A stretch of DNA of 13,709 bases from a bacterium. GTDB lineage: Bacteria > Sumerlaeota > Sumerlaeia > MVZB01. Positions 1-7,062 of the stretch are shown piece after piece; the first letter of the stretch is position 1; each line of letters opens with the position of its first letter. The notes under the pieces were generated by a model. That model was not told the DNA's origin, did no database searches, and saw only the letters and a program-made list of their open reading frames with translations. The position numbers were made by a program, and so were the translations under genes. The stretch covers positions 1 to 13,709 of the forward strand of contig JAMCWS010000024.1 in assembly GCA_023480605.1 (NCBI GenBank). The letters are read 5' to 3'.

Positions 1-4
1 CGGC

Positions 5-265
5 ATGGCGGCCGCCACCGTCGACGAATTACTCGATCGGGTGCGCGGCCTCGATCGGGACGCTAAAAGCCGTTTGGCGTCAATGCTCGACCGCGAACTA
101 GACCTGCCATATCTGGACTTGATCGAACGGGAATACGCCCGCGCGTTCCGCCTGCTTGTTCCCGAGCGAGCCGTTCAATTGCGGGGACGATTCGTCGCCG
201 CGCTGAACATGCAACGAGAGCAACTGCGGGAACTAGTGCGCAGAGTTTTGCAAGAATCGGAGTAA
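5..265 (+). CDS. Hypothetical small helical protein, possibly 5'-truncated
   Basis: I do not recognise this protein. From the ATG it encodes 86 residues, rich in Arg, Glu, Leu and Asp, and predicted almost entirely helical (for example DELLDRVRGLDRDAKSRLASM and QREQLRELVRRVLQESE). It has no membrane segment, no signal peptide and no cysteine. Only four bases precede the ATG, and that codon position is open, so the true start and any ribosome binding site may lie outside the window and this may be the C-terminal end of a larger protein. A strong rho-independent terminator about 85 bp past the stop supports a real gene reading rightward. It is convergent with the phosphofructokinase gene. Function cannot be assigned. 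Confidence 0.55.
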   Translation: MAAATVDELLDRVRGLDRDAKSRLASMLDRELDLPYLDLIEREYARAFRLLVPERAVQLRGRFVAALNMQREQLRELVRRVLQESE

Positions 266-349
266 ATTATTTGCATACCGTTACCGTCCAGCCGCCACGA
301 CGCTGGCCCGCGGATGGTGATGCTGCAACTATTTACGACCACACCAAGA

Positions 350-387
350 CTCCCCGCGCCCTCGACCTAAGAGCGCGGGGAGTTTTT
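350..387 (+). terminator. Rho-independent terminator
   Basis: A perfect 10-bp GC-rich stem (CTCCCCGCGC at 350-359 with GCGCGGGGAG at 373-382) encloses a 13-nt loop and is followed directly by TTTTT at 383-387. The U-tract lies on the plus strand, so it ends the gene that stops at 265. On the minus strand the stem is followed only by TCTTGGTGT, so it is at best a weak terminator for the convergent phosphofructokinase gene. Confidence 0.9.
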
Positions 388-402
388 CGTTAGCGGGAGC
401 GA

Positions 403-1737
403 TCAATCCTGTGTCGGGGTAGTCGCGGCGTCGATGTTGCTCATCGAGCTGGGCTGACCGGTCGAGGCCAGGACGCTGTGCCAGAGGTTGCCGTTGGGAT
501 TAATCTTTTTGCGGCGGCCGACGATCGCTTCGAGCGGGACGTGCGTGAAAACCCCATGCCAAAGGCCGATCAGCAGGTCGGTCTTGCCGGCCATCGCGGC
601 GTGGACGGCGTGGCGCCCCAGGTCGCCACAGAAGATGCTGTCGGAGCTATTGGCCCGCACGCTGCGGATCAGGTAACTGGGATCGAAATACTTGATGCTG
701 ACCGGTTCGTTCCATTCGGCGAACGCGCTGGTGATGGCCTCTTTCAGGTAAAGGCCGATGTCATTGACGATGACGTTGCCCGAGGCGTCGCGCCGGCCGG
801 TGTCGCCGATTAGGTTTGCGCCGGCTCCTTCGGCGACGACGATCACGGCGTGCCGGCGAGTGGCCAGGCGCCGGCGCAGGTGGGCAAGCAGGCCGTTGTC
901 GCCGCCCAGGTCGAAGGGCACCTCGGGCACAAGGCAGTAATTGACGTCGCCGCTGGCGAGGGTCGCGTGCGCGGCGATGAAACCCGACTCGCGGCCCATG
1001 AGCTTGACCAGGCCGATACCGTTGCGGGCGCCGTTGGCTTCCATGTGGGCGCAATCGAGCACCTTGTCGGCTTCCTCGACGGCGGTTTGGAAGCCGAAAC
1101 TGCGATAAATGAGGTCGATGTCGTTATCGATCGTTTTGGGGATGCCGACGATGGCGATCGGCAGGCCGCGGCGGCGGATTTCGCGGGCCAGTTCATGGGC
1201 GCCGCGCAGCGTTCCGTCGCCGCCGATGCAAAACAACATATCGATCCGGCGCTCCACGAGCATGTCGACCATGCGGCCGACTCCTTGTTTGCCGCGCGAA
1301 CTGCCCAGAATCGTGCCGCCATGGGTGTGGATATCGTCGACATCCGCGACCGTCAGGGGGCGCGGCGGGCAGTCGGTGTCGGGCACCAGGCCGGCGTAGC
1401 CATATTGAATGCCCAACACCTCCCTGACCCCATACCAGTGATGCAACTCCATGACGAGAGCGCGAATGACGTCGTTGAGGCCCGGGCAGAGCCCGCCGCA
1501 AGTGACGATGGCGGCCCGGGTTTGCGGCGGATCGTAAAACAGAAGCCGGCGCGCGCCGGCCGGCTCGAACGACGCGGGTTGCGGGCCGGCTTCGTTCAGG
1601 GAGATGTCGAAGCGGATTCGGTCGGCGTCGGTGATAAACAGGCTGCCTTCGGCATCGTCGCCCGAGGCGTGCAGCAAGGGCGACTCGAAACGGACCGGGG
1701 CGAACTGTGCGATGGCAGCGAAACTGGAAACGGTCAT
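403..1737 (-). CDS. pfkA: 6-phosphofructokinase, PfkA superfamily (probably ATP-dependent)
   Basis: Phosphorylates fructose 6-phosphate to fructose 1,6-bisphosphate in cytoplasmic glycolysis. The start at 1737 gives 444 residues and is preceded by GGGAGG 7 nt upstream; the reading frame is open further upstream but that extension runs through a terminator and into the prepilin gene, so it is not used. Motifs: TCGGLCPGLN (79-88), GSSRGKQ (145-151), IGGDGT (171-176), PKTIDND (200-206, catalytic base Asp204) and MGRESG (247-252). Family knowledge: Gly at the GGDG position (Gly175, equivalent to E. coli Gly104) marks ATP use, while Asp there marks pyrophosphate use; Lys201 (equivalent to Gly124) is seen in pyrophosphate enzymes and in the trypanosome-type ATP enzymes. 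The Gly/Lys pair therefore points to the latter, long-form ATP group. The N-terminal extension of about 70 residues before the Rossmann core fits that group. Substrate preference is inferred. Confidence 0.93.
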   Translation of the reverse strand: MTVSSFAAIAQFAPVRFESPLLHASGDDAEGSLFITDADRIRFDISLNEAGPQPASFEPAGARRLLFYDPPQTRAAIVTCGGLCPGLNDVIRALVMELHHWYGVREVLGIQYGYAGLVPDTDCPPRPLTVADVDDIHTHGGTILGSSRGKQGVGRMVDMLVERRIDMLFCIGGDGTLRGAHELAREIRRRGLPIAIVGIPKTIDNDIDLIYRSFGFQTAVEEADKVLDCAHMEANGARNGIGLVKLMGRESGFIAAHATLASGDVNYCLVPEVPFDLGGDNGLLAHLRRRLATRRHAVIVVAEGAGANLIGDTGRRDASGNVIVNDIGLYLKEAITSAFAEWNEPVSIKYFDPSYLIRSVRANSSDSIFCGDLGRHAVHAAMAGKTDLLIGLWHGVFTHVPLEAIVGRRKKINPNGNLWHSVLASTGQPSSMSNIDAATTPTQD

Positions 1738-1754
1738 CGGCGAACCTCCCAATG

Positions 1755-1785
1755 AAAAAAGGGCCGGAAGAAACTTCCGGCCCTT
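1755..1785 (-). terminator. Rho-independent terminator after the prepilin gene
   Basis: A perfect 12-bp inverted repeat (AAGGGCCGGAAG at 1759-1770 and CTTCCGGCCCTT at 1774-1785) has a 3-nt loop. Read on the minus strand it runs straight into TTTTTT (1760-1755). It lies about 60 bp past the prepilin stop and only 5 nt before the GGGAGG of the phosphofructokinase gene, so it separates or attenuates the two. Confidence 0.92.
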
Positions 1786-1846
1786 ATGGATCAGGCGTGC
1801 ATGACGCGCGCGACGCGGCGTTTCGAGCAGGCGGCCCGCCAGGGGC

Positions 1847-2554
1847 TTATTGCTTGTTGCGCCACAAGTCGCCGTTCGAGGTGGTGCCGTTGCTCGGGTC
1901 GTAGGTCCTGTCGAGCAGGGCCTGCTGAGGAACGGTGAGGCCAGGGTTGTACATGGTCTCGGTGACGTAGGGCGGAGTCGGACCACCCGACATGTCGGTT
2001 CCTGGAAGCGAGCAGGTGATGTCGCCGCCGATGGTGTTGTTGACGCCCGAGCCGCTTTGAATCTCATTCTCGTCGGCGTCGGGGCCAAAGGACCAGAGCA
2101 GGTAGCCGCCACCATAGCTGTTGGTGGTGGCGGGGTTGTTGACCGAGTAGGCGAACGTGGCGCCCTTGGTGTCCGCGAACACGTCGTAGTTATAACTCGT
2201 GATGTAGGAGACCGGGGTCGTCAGCGTGAACATCGGGTCGTTTTGATTCCCTTTGTTCCGGAAGGTCGGCATGTAACGCAATCCATACTTGTTGGCCGGC
2301 AACGACTTGATGTCGTTGGCGCCGAAGTGTTTCTGGCCGGGAAGCGACGAGTCTTGAGCCGGATACGCATTAGTATCTAAGTAATACGATTCAAGCGCCA
2401 AGGCCAGATTCCGCATGTCGTTCCGCACCCGGGAAACCTTCGCACGAGTCTGGGCTTCCAGGAAGTTCGGGATTGCGATAGCCGCCAGGATGGCGATGAT
2501 CGCCACGACGATCAACAACTCGATCAGGGTAAACCCTTTGACGCGCTTTAACAT
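1847..2554 (-). CDS. Prepilin-type (type II secretion / type IV pilus pseudopilin-like) protein
   Basis: Encodes 235 residues. The N-terminus MLKRVKG|FTLIE is a canonical class III prepilin leader: cleavage and methylation by prepilin peptidase is expected after Gly7, leaving Phe8 and the conserved Glu at +5 (Glu12). Residues 8-30 form the hydrophobic helix that anchors the subunit in the inner membrane and packs the pilus core. The rest (DMRNLALALESYYLDTNAYP) matches the GspG-like pseudopilin layout, ending in a Gly/Asn/Thr-rich region and NGTTSNGDLWR, an ending I associate from memory with pseudopilin-like proteins that occur in many copies in planctomycete- and hydrogenedente-like genomes. 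The start is fixed by AGGAGG 8 nt upstream. It has its own promoter and terminator, with no secretion or pilus machinery genes adjacent, so it looks like an orphan pilin whose machinery is encoded elsewhere. The exact role (pilus subunit, secretion pseudopilin or surface fibre) is unknown. Confidence 0.9.
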   Translation of the reverse strand: MLKRVKGFTLIELLIVVAIIAILAAIAIPNFLEAQTRAKVSRVRNDMRNLALALESYYLDTNAYPAQDSSLPGQKHFGANDIKSLPANKYGLRYMPTFRNKGNQNDPMFTLTTPVSYITSYNYDVFADTKGATFAYSVNNPATTNSYGGGYLLWSFGPDADENEIQSGSGVNNTIGGDITCSLPGTDMSGGPTPPYVTETMYNPGLTVPQQALLDRTYDPSNGTTSNGDLWRNKQ

Positions 2555-2589
2555 TTAGTTCCCTCCTCTCAAAAATGGGTAAGAATGCA

Positions 2590-2605
2590 TTAATCGTACG
2601 ATTAA
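2590..2605. promoter_or_regulatory. 16-bp perfect palindrome, operator candidate
   Basis: TTAATCGTACGATTAA is fully self-complementary. It lies 36 bp upstream of the prepilin ATG and at the +4 to +20 region of the proposed promoter, where a bound dimeric repressor would block transcription. A further TTAATC half-like word occurs at 2613-2618. The regulator is unknown. Confidence 0.5.
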
Positions 2606-2615
2606 AGGCAGCTTA

Positions 2616-2644
2616 ATCATCAATATATATCGACATCGTGTCAA
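2616..2644 (-). promoter_or_regulatory. Sigma-70-type promoter for the prepilin gene
   Basis: Minus-strand -35 TTGACA (2644-2639, perfect) and a 17-bp AT-rich spacer lead to -10 GATGAT (2621-2616, 4 of 6). It lies in an AT-rich island unlike the surrounding GC-rich DNA, giving a leader of about 55 nt before the prepilin start. The rest of the gap, 2645-2804, shows GC-rich inverted repeats but no convincing terminator or gene. Confidence 0.55.
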
Positions 2645-2804
2645 GCATTATATTTTTCCACCTGAAACTCTTGAGAGCCGGAAATCCGATGGAGAATGCG
2701 TGCCCAGCCGCGGCGCCGTATCTCGTTGCTGCGTGTAACTTATTTTTAATCAATGCTTTGCGTAATCCGCGCCGTCCCGGCGGCCAGGCCCGGCCGGCGG
2801 ACCG

Positions 2805-2990
2805 TCATCGGCTGATCAGCGAGACCACCACGGCGATAATCAGAATGACGACCATAAATTTTAGCCAGCGCCGCGCCGTTTCCCGGACGATGCGCCGCAG
2901 GCCGCGGTTTTCATTCACGCTCACGGCCAGGCAGATGACCGCGGAAAGATAAATCAACGAAAGAAGATGGATGATGCCCGCTTGCGTCAT
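2805..2990 (-). CDS. Small two-helix membrane protein
   Basis: Encodes 61 residues: a hydrophobic helix at about 5-24 (IHLLSLIYLSAVICLAVSV), a short basic loop (RGLRRIVRETARRWLKF) and a second helix at about 45-60 (MVVILIIAVVVSLI). The basic loop predicts a cytoplasmic hairpin, with both ends outside. Its ATG overlaps the stop of the upstream DUF6677-like gene by four bases (ATGA), so it is probably translationally coupled and may act with that protein. I do not recognise a named family. The two helices, clean positive-inside pattern and coupling argue that it is a real gene despite its size. Confidence 0.72.
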   Translation of the reverse strand: MTQAGIIHLLSLIYLSAVICLAVSVNENRGLRRIVRETARRWLKFMVVILIIAVVVSLISR

Positions 2991-3526
2991 GACTTGGCCG
3001 GCGCCGCCTCCTCGCCACGCTCCTGGGGCTGGTATCGGTCGGTCGGGCGGATGAGGCGGTCATAGACGTTGCAGATAGCGAAGTAATTGAGGCCCCCGGC
3101 CACGATCATGTAGTAGCCCCCCAGTTCGTAATAGGCGTGATACGGGATGCCGCCCAGTATCGACCAGATGGTTGGGGCTCCTGGCGGCATGACCGCGAAC
3201 GCCGGATCGCAGGCGTGCGACACCAGGCTCGCTAGCGCGGGCAGCCCGGCCCCCATCTGGATGATGAACGTGAAATTGTTGATCAGATTGAAGCCGTCGC
3301 TGGAGGGATTCCAACTAGGCCAGGCGACGCCCCCGTGCAGGGCCAGTCCCAGTCCGAAGGTTGCCGTCACCATCACGAACTGGGTGGCGGCCCGCGCTTT
3401 GCGCGCACAGAGCAGGAAACCCAGGCCGGGAATCAGCCATGACAAAAACAGGATCAATCCGGGAGGGAGGCCGGCGGCGAATGGCGCGTCGGCGATCTTG
3501 GCCGTGGAAGACGGGACGGTTTTCAA
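2987..3526 (-). CDS. DUF6677-like integral membrane protein
   Basis: Encodes 179 residues. An N-terminal segment (about 21-45, LILFLSWLIPGLGFLLCARKARA) has the WLIPGLGxL pattern of TM2-like and DUF6677-type proteins, followed by a second helix (about 48-65), a QMGAGLPAL segment (90-98) and a final YYELGGYYMIVAGGLNYFAICNVYDRL helix (132-157). Biochemical function is unknown in the family as I know it. The start is TTG at 3526, chosen because GAGGAGGG lies 4 nt upstream and the next in-frame Met is inside the membrane core. A promoter is visible just upstream, and a mini membrane gene overlaps its end. The family call is by recalled motif similarity and needs an HMM search. Confidence 0.78.
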   Translation of the reverse strand: MKTVPSSTAKIADAPFAAGLPPGLILFLSWLIPGLGFLLCARKARAATQFVMVTATFGLGLALHGGVAWPSWNPSSDGFNLINNFTFIIQMGAGLPALASLVSHACDPAFAVMPPGAPTIWSILGGIPYHAYYELGGYYMIVAGGLNYFAICNVYDRLIRPTDRYQPQERGEEAAPAKS

Positions 3527-3600
3527 GTGGCCCTCCTCGGGGCGGTTCTTGGCCGAAGGTTGGCCGGCCGCGCGGCGACGGCCGGAGTCGGGCCGCCCTC

Positions 3601-3630
3601 ATCCTATCAATATGGCCGCGGCGGAGTCAA
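3601..3630 (-). promoter_or_regulatory. Possible sigma-70-type promoter for the two membrane genes
   Basis: Minus-strand TTGACT (3630-3625, 5 of 6) and TAGGAT (3606-3601, 4 of 6) are 18 bp apart. They start two bases past the hydrolase stop codon and would give a leader of about 68 nt before the TTG start at 3526. Confidence 0.4.
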
Positions 3631-3631
3631 A

Positions 3632-4681
3632 TCAATGTGGCTGTGGAACCGGGACCCGTTGCCGCAGGAACGCCAGCAGGGGCGGCCAGGCGGCGTCGGC
3701 GTAGAAACGATGGCCGCCGTCGCCGACGACCAGCAGGCATCGGTCGGCAGCGCCGGCCGCGGCGTAAATGGCCGACAGTTTCTCGAACGCCCTGCGCACG
3801 CCGGCGATCGGGAAAATCGGATCCTCGCGTCCGGCGACGACGACCAGCGGGCGGGGCGCGAAAAGGCCCAGCACGTCGGCCGATTCGGCCCAGCGCAGCA
3901 GGCCCGGCAGATAATTGTCGGCGCAGTGGTAGATCGACATGATCGACTCGCGATAGGTACAGAAGGCGCACGAGGGCATGGCGAAGCGGATGCGCGGCAG
4001 CAGGGCGGCCGAATAGATCGAGATCGTCCCGCCGCCGGAGTTGCCCATCACGCCGACACGGTCCATGTCGGCGTCGCCGCGCCAGGCCAGGTAATCGATC
4101 GCGCGGTCGACGTCGCCGACGCGCTCGCCGGCTAGCGTGCGGCCCAGCATCAGGGCCTGCATGACGGCATCGTGGCAGCCGTCGCGGCTGACCTGTTGCT
4201 GGAGTTGCTCGCGGCGCTCGCCGAAACTGCGCTGCTCGATGCAAAGCGCCGCCATCCCTCGGGCCATGGTCCCCAGCGCGAAGTCGCGGTCGCCTTCGAC
4301 GGCCAGCGGCTTGGTTTCGTCCTCGCGCTGGACGGCAATCGAAACGTGCATCCCGGTCGAGTGGCCCTGCAGGCAGATCGTGAAGGGGTAGGGAGGCGGG
4401 ATATTTTTGGGCAGGCAGACGTAAGCCGTAATGTCGGCGAACGGTTCGCCGGCGAAGGCGATTTTTTCGATGGTTCCGAGCGGGTGCTCGCGTTTCCATA
4501 GGGAGCGCGGGGCCAGGGGCGCCACGCCCTGGGGCGGCAGGCCGATCACCTCGCGCAGTTTTTCGCGCAGGCGCTCCTGCCACGCCGCAACGTCGCCGCC
4601 GCCCCAGGCCAGGGCGGGCCGGATGCGGTCCATCAGCCAACGATGATATTCGGATGGGGAGAGATGGAAAGATTCCGCCAT
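3632..4681 (-). CDS. Alpha/beta hydrolase, acetyl-xylan-esterase-like carbohydrate esterase
   Basis: Encodes 349 residues from the Met at 4681; upstream in-frame Mets (4729, 4756) lack a ribosome binding site, while this one has a modest AGG about 10 nt away. An N-terminal helical region carries WLMDRIRPAL (15-24) and LREKLREVIGLPP (38-50). The hydrolase fold follows with ICLQGHSTG (102-110, oxyanion region), EQRSFGERR (149-157), nucleophile motif GNSGGG (Ser215), AGREDPIFP (Asp287) and GDGGHRFY (His324), so the triad Ser-Asp-His is complete. This layout matches the AXE1 / Abhydrolase_7 esterases that remove acetyl or similar groups from sugars. No signal peptide is visible, so it should act on imported oligosaccharides in the cytoplasm. 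It follows the glycoside-hydrolase lipoprotein gene at 150 bp on the same strand, consistent with shared use of a decorated polysaccharide. The acyl group and sugar are unknown. Confidence 0.87.
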   Translation of the reverse strand: MAESFHLSPSEYHRWLMDRIRPALAWGGGDVAAWQERLREKLREVIGLPPQGVAPLAPRSLWKREHPLGTIEKIAFAGEPFADITAYVCLPKNIPPPYPFTICLQGHSTGMHVSIAVQREDETKPLAVEGDRDFALGTMARGMAALCIEQRSFGERREQLQQQVSRDGCHDAVMQALMLGRTLAGERVGDVDRAIDYLAWRGDADMDRVGVMGNSGGGTISIYSAALLPRIRFAMPSCAFCTYRESIMSIYHCADNYLPGLLRWAESADVLGLFAPRPLVVVAGREDPIFPIAGVRRAFEKLSAIYAAAGAADRCLLVVGDGGHRFYADAAWPPLLAFLRQRVPVPQPH

Positions 4682-4813
4682 GGATTTTGACCTGTGCCTG
4701 AGCGGTTGAGTAATGTCCGCAAGAGACATGCGGCGTTTCGCGCACGGCGGCGCCACAACCGTAATATGGGCCAGTCGACGACGCGAAAGCCACGGGAAAA
4801 CGAGTCGCCCGCC

Positions 4814-4829
4814 AAAAACGGCGCGCCGT
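4814..4829 (-). terminator. Weak terminator-like palindrome
   Basis: The perfect 12-bp palindrome ACGGCGCGCCGT (4818-4829) lies two bases past the stop of the glycoside hydrolase gene and runs into TTTTT on the minus strand. The usable stem is only about 4-5 bp, so termination would be partial at most. Confidence 0.3.
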
Positions 4830-4831
4830 CA

Positions 4832-6937
4832 TCATTCATTCACGACCACCACGCCGTGGATTGCGAGCCGGGGGATGGTAACATCGAGGACGCCGCGGGA
4901 CCACTTCCAGCGCAGCCCGGCGTCTTCGGCGGCGGGCACCCACTCGACCTTCCCCGGCCGCGCCGGAAGGGTGAGGCGGACGTGAATCGGCCCCACCGGC
5001 GGGATGAAATCGGTGTAGGGGTGGCGGCCGCCCACCGGCATGCCGGCGGTGTTGAGCAGGTGGACCGCGAGGCGGCCGTCGGGGGTGCGGCGCAGCGCGG
5101 CCTCGACGACCGGCGGCGCGTCGATGCGAAGGGCCGGGTCGGGGAAAAGCCGCGCCGCCAACCCGCCAATCCACTGGCGCAGGAAGGGGTGATGGCCACG
5201 GAAGTAGATCTCGCCCACCGGGCCGTAAACGGCGATGATCCGGCCCTTGCCGAGGGCCGTCTCGGTCGCGGCCGTCCGCTTGTGAAACACCTGCTGGTAT
5301 TGTTCAGAGATGCCGTTGGTCCGGTCGTCGACCGAGAGCACATTAAGACCCGGCACACGCTCGGCCAGCGGGCGGGCCGGGCCGGCGGACTCAATTTCGA
5401 GCCACTTGCCGTTGGCATTGACGGGCCCGGCGGGGGTGATCAATTGATTGGCCGTGGCCGACTCGGCCGGGTTGATTCGCGCGCCCAACTCGCTTTCGAA
5501 AAGCCGCGCGCCCTGGCCCCCCAGCAGCAGCAGGTTTCCCCCCTGCCGGACATAATCGACCAGCGCCGCGCGGAACCCGTCGGTCATTTTGTATGCGTTG
5601 GGGACGACCACCAGCGGGTAATCGCGCAGGCGGGGCTGGAGGGTGTGCTCGGCCAGGATGTCGACCGAATAGTGTGACTCCAGAAGCGCGGTCAGCGCCC
5701 CCTCAAGATCGAATTGTAGTTGGTGGGCCGGACCAAAAACAGTGTCGGAAGCGTCCCAGAGCGACTCGCTGGAGTAGAGCAGGGCCACCTGGGGCACGGA
5801 CGTGCTGTGGTGCGAGACGGCCTGCCGGGCGCGGCAGAAGTCGGCGACCTGCCCGGCCGTTTCGATAATCAGGTCGCTGACGTGGCCCGAGCGTGTCGGC
5901 GGGTAGTAGATCATGTAGCCGCCGCCCTGGCTAATGACGGCCGCCGCTTCCTGCTGGAGGTGCGCGGGCGTCTTGAAACCGTGGTCGAGACCCTCGGCCG
6001 TCGTGAAGCCCCAGGACATCAGGTCCCACGGCATGCCGGTGCCGGCGATGTAGCGCCCCTCGATCCGCGCGTAATCGACCGAATTGGACGGCGAGAAATC
6101 GCCCGAAAGGTGGTCGAGACGGGCCACGACCGGCTTGGGCGCAAAAGTCGTATACATCCAGTTGCTGGTGATGACGAGGCCGGGCCGGAAGGCGTGCAGG
6201 GCGTCGACCCAGTGGCAGAGATAGCGCTCATACTGGGCGCGATGGAAGTTTTTCCATTCCAGCCAGCCGGGATCCTCGCGCTTGCGGGGGGCGTCGTCGC
6301 GGCCGGTCTGGCGTTTCCAGGCGGCCAGGGCCGCGGGGGAGTAATCCAGCGCCGCGCCCCAGCAGTCGCCGTCAACCCAGAGGCTGTCGATGGCGTATCG
6401 CTCGATCACTTCCTTGAGTTCGGGAATCATCAATTGGTCGACGTAGGGGCCGAACGTGCTGGCGGCTTTCTTGTCGGGCTTGCCGTCGGGGCCGACGGCG
6501 GCCCACTCGGGATGTTTCTCGACGGCGACGTAATCCCACACGCCGGAGTAATGGATACCGAGCGAGACGCCATGGCGGCGGGTCACCTCGCGCCAGACGG
6601 CCAGCGAATCCTTAACGATGCCGGGCGAGGGCCAGCCGATCTGCGTTGGGTAGCCGGTGTAACCGGCATGGCCCTTGCAGTCATACTGGACGGCGTCGGG
6701 CTTGACGCGCGCGAGCAGGCGATCGATGTTCTCGGCGCTGACGTCGGCCCCCAGGACGGTGTCGCGCGCGCCGGGATGGAGGTCGAAGTGCAGGCCGAAG
6801 TAACAATCGGCGCGGCTGACGGAAATTGTGGGGTTTGGCATGGATCGGCTTCCGTGAGTCATCTGCCGCGGCGCGGTAATCCCGCCGGTGCAGCCGGCCA
6901 GCAACAGGATGATAATGACAGTCAACCAACGATGCAT
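4832..6937 (-). CDS. Lipoprotein with GH29/GHL6-like glycoside hydrolase domain
   Basis: Encodes 701 residues. The ATG at 6937 is preferred over one 15 bp upstream because GAGGT lies about 8 nt before it. Residues 1-16 are a lipoprotein signal ending in the lipobox LAGC, with Cys16 the lipid anchor, so the protein is tethered to a membrane facing the periplasm or outside. The catalytic half (about 45-370) looks like a TIM barrel of the fucosidase/GHL6 type: YFGLHFDLHPG (46-56), DAVQYDCKGHAGYTGYP (81-97), LGIHYSGVWDY (126-136) and SLWVDGDCW (185-193), where Asp189 is a candidate catalytic residue. The C-terminal half has a flavodoxin-like segment (about 384-480, VALLYSS, PLVVVPNAYKM, YVRQGGNLLLLGG) as in beta-galactosidase trimerisation domains, then a beta-rich end. 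Such proteins are often labelled alpha-L-fucosidase, but substrate is not established. It lies between the FG-GAP protein and the esterase. Confidence 0.82.
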   Translation of the reverse strand: MHRWLTVIIILLLAGCTGGITAPRQMTHGSRSMPNPTISVSRADCYFGLHFDLHPGARDTVLGADVSAENIDRLLARVKPDAVQYDCKGHAGYTGYPTQIGWPSPGIVKDSLAVWREVTRRHGVSLGIHYSGVWDYVAVEKHPEWAAVGPDGKPDKKAASTFGPYVDQLMIPELKEVIERYAIDSLWVDGDCWGAALDYSPAALAAWKRQTGRDDAPRKREDPGWLEWKNFHRAQYERYLCHWVDALHAFRPGLVITSNWMYTTFAPKPVVARLDHLSGDFSPSNSVDYARIEGRYIAGTGMPWDLMSWGFTTAEGLDHGFKTPAHLQQEAAAVISQGGGYMIYYPPTRSGHVSDLIIETAGQVADFCRARQAVSHHSTSVPQVALLYSSESLWDASDTVFGPAHQLQFDLEGALTALLESHYSVDILAEHTLQPRLRDYPLVVVPNAYKMTDGFRAALVDYVRQGGNLLLLGGQGARLFESELGARINPAESATANQLITPAGPVNANGKWLEIESAGPARPLAERVPGLNVLSVDDRTNGISEQYQQVFHKRTAATETALGKGRIIAVYGPVGEIYFRGHHPFLRQWIGGLAARLFPDPALRIDAPPVVEAALRRTPDGRLAVHLLNTAGMPVGGRHPYTDFIPPVGPIHVRLTLPARPGKVEWVPAAEDAGLRWKWSRGVLDVTIPRLAIHGVVVVNE

Positions 6938-6985
6938 CTGTTTACCTCGCATGGATCAAACTGGGAGACCCTCAATATAAACCGC

Positions 6986-7019
6986 CCCCACCCGCCATGC
7001 AATCAAATGACTGGTGGGG
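6986..7019. other. Imperfect intergenic hairpin
   Basis: CCCCACC (6986-6992) pairs with GGTGGGG (7013-7019) across a 20-nt loop in the 125-bp gap between the FG-GAP gene and the lipoprotein gene. There is no proper T-tract on either strand, so it may be an mRNA processing or stability structure, or chance. Confidence 0.3.
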
Positions 7020-7062
7020 TAAAGCCGATTAACAACGGGTAATCAACGATCCCGGAGTGATT

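Noticed and set aside
850..1755. Plus-strand open frame of 301 codons
   Set aside because: Antisense to phosphofructokinase, whose motifs are complete. No ribosome binding site or domain is seen.
1738..2115. N-terminal extension of phosphofructokinase to 570 residues
   Set aside because: It would run through the terminator and the prepilin coding region in another frame. The ATG at 1737 has a good ribosome binding site and a sensible family start.
3627..4835. Minus-strand open frame of 402 codons overlapping the esterase
   Set aside because: Arg/Ala/Pro-rich composition typical of a wrong frame; the other minus-strand frame holds the full Ser-Asp-His hydrolase.
5720..7042. Long plus-strand open frame of 440 codons
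   Set aside because: Antisense to the lipoprotein hydrolase, which has a signal, lipobox and domain motifs. The frame is a GC-rich shadow with no recognisable domain.
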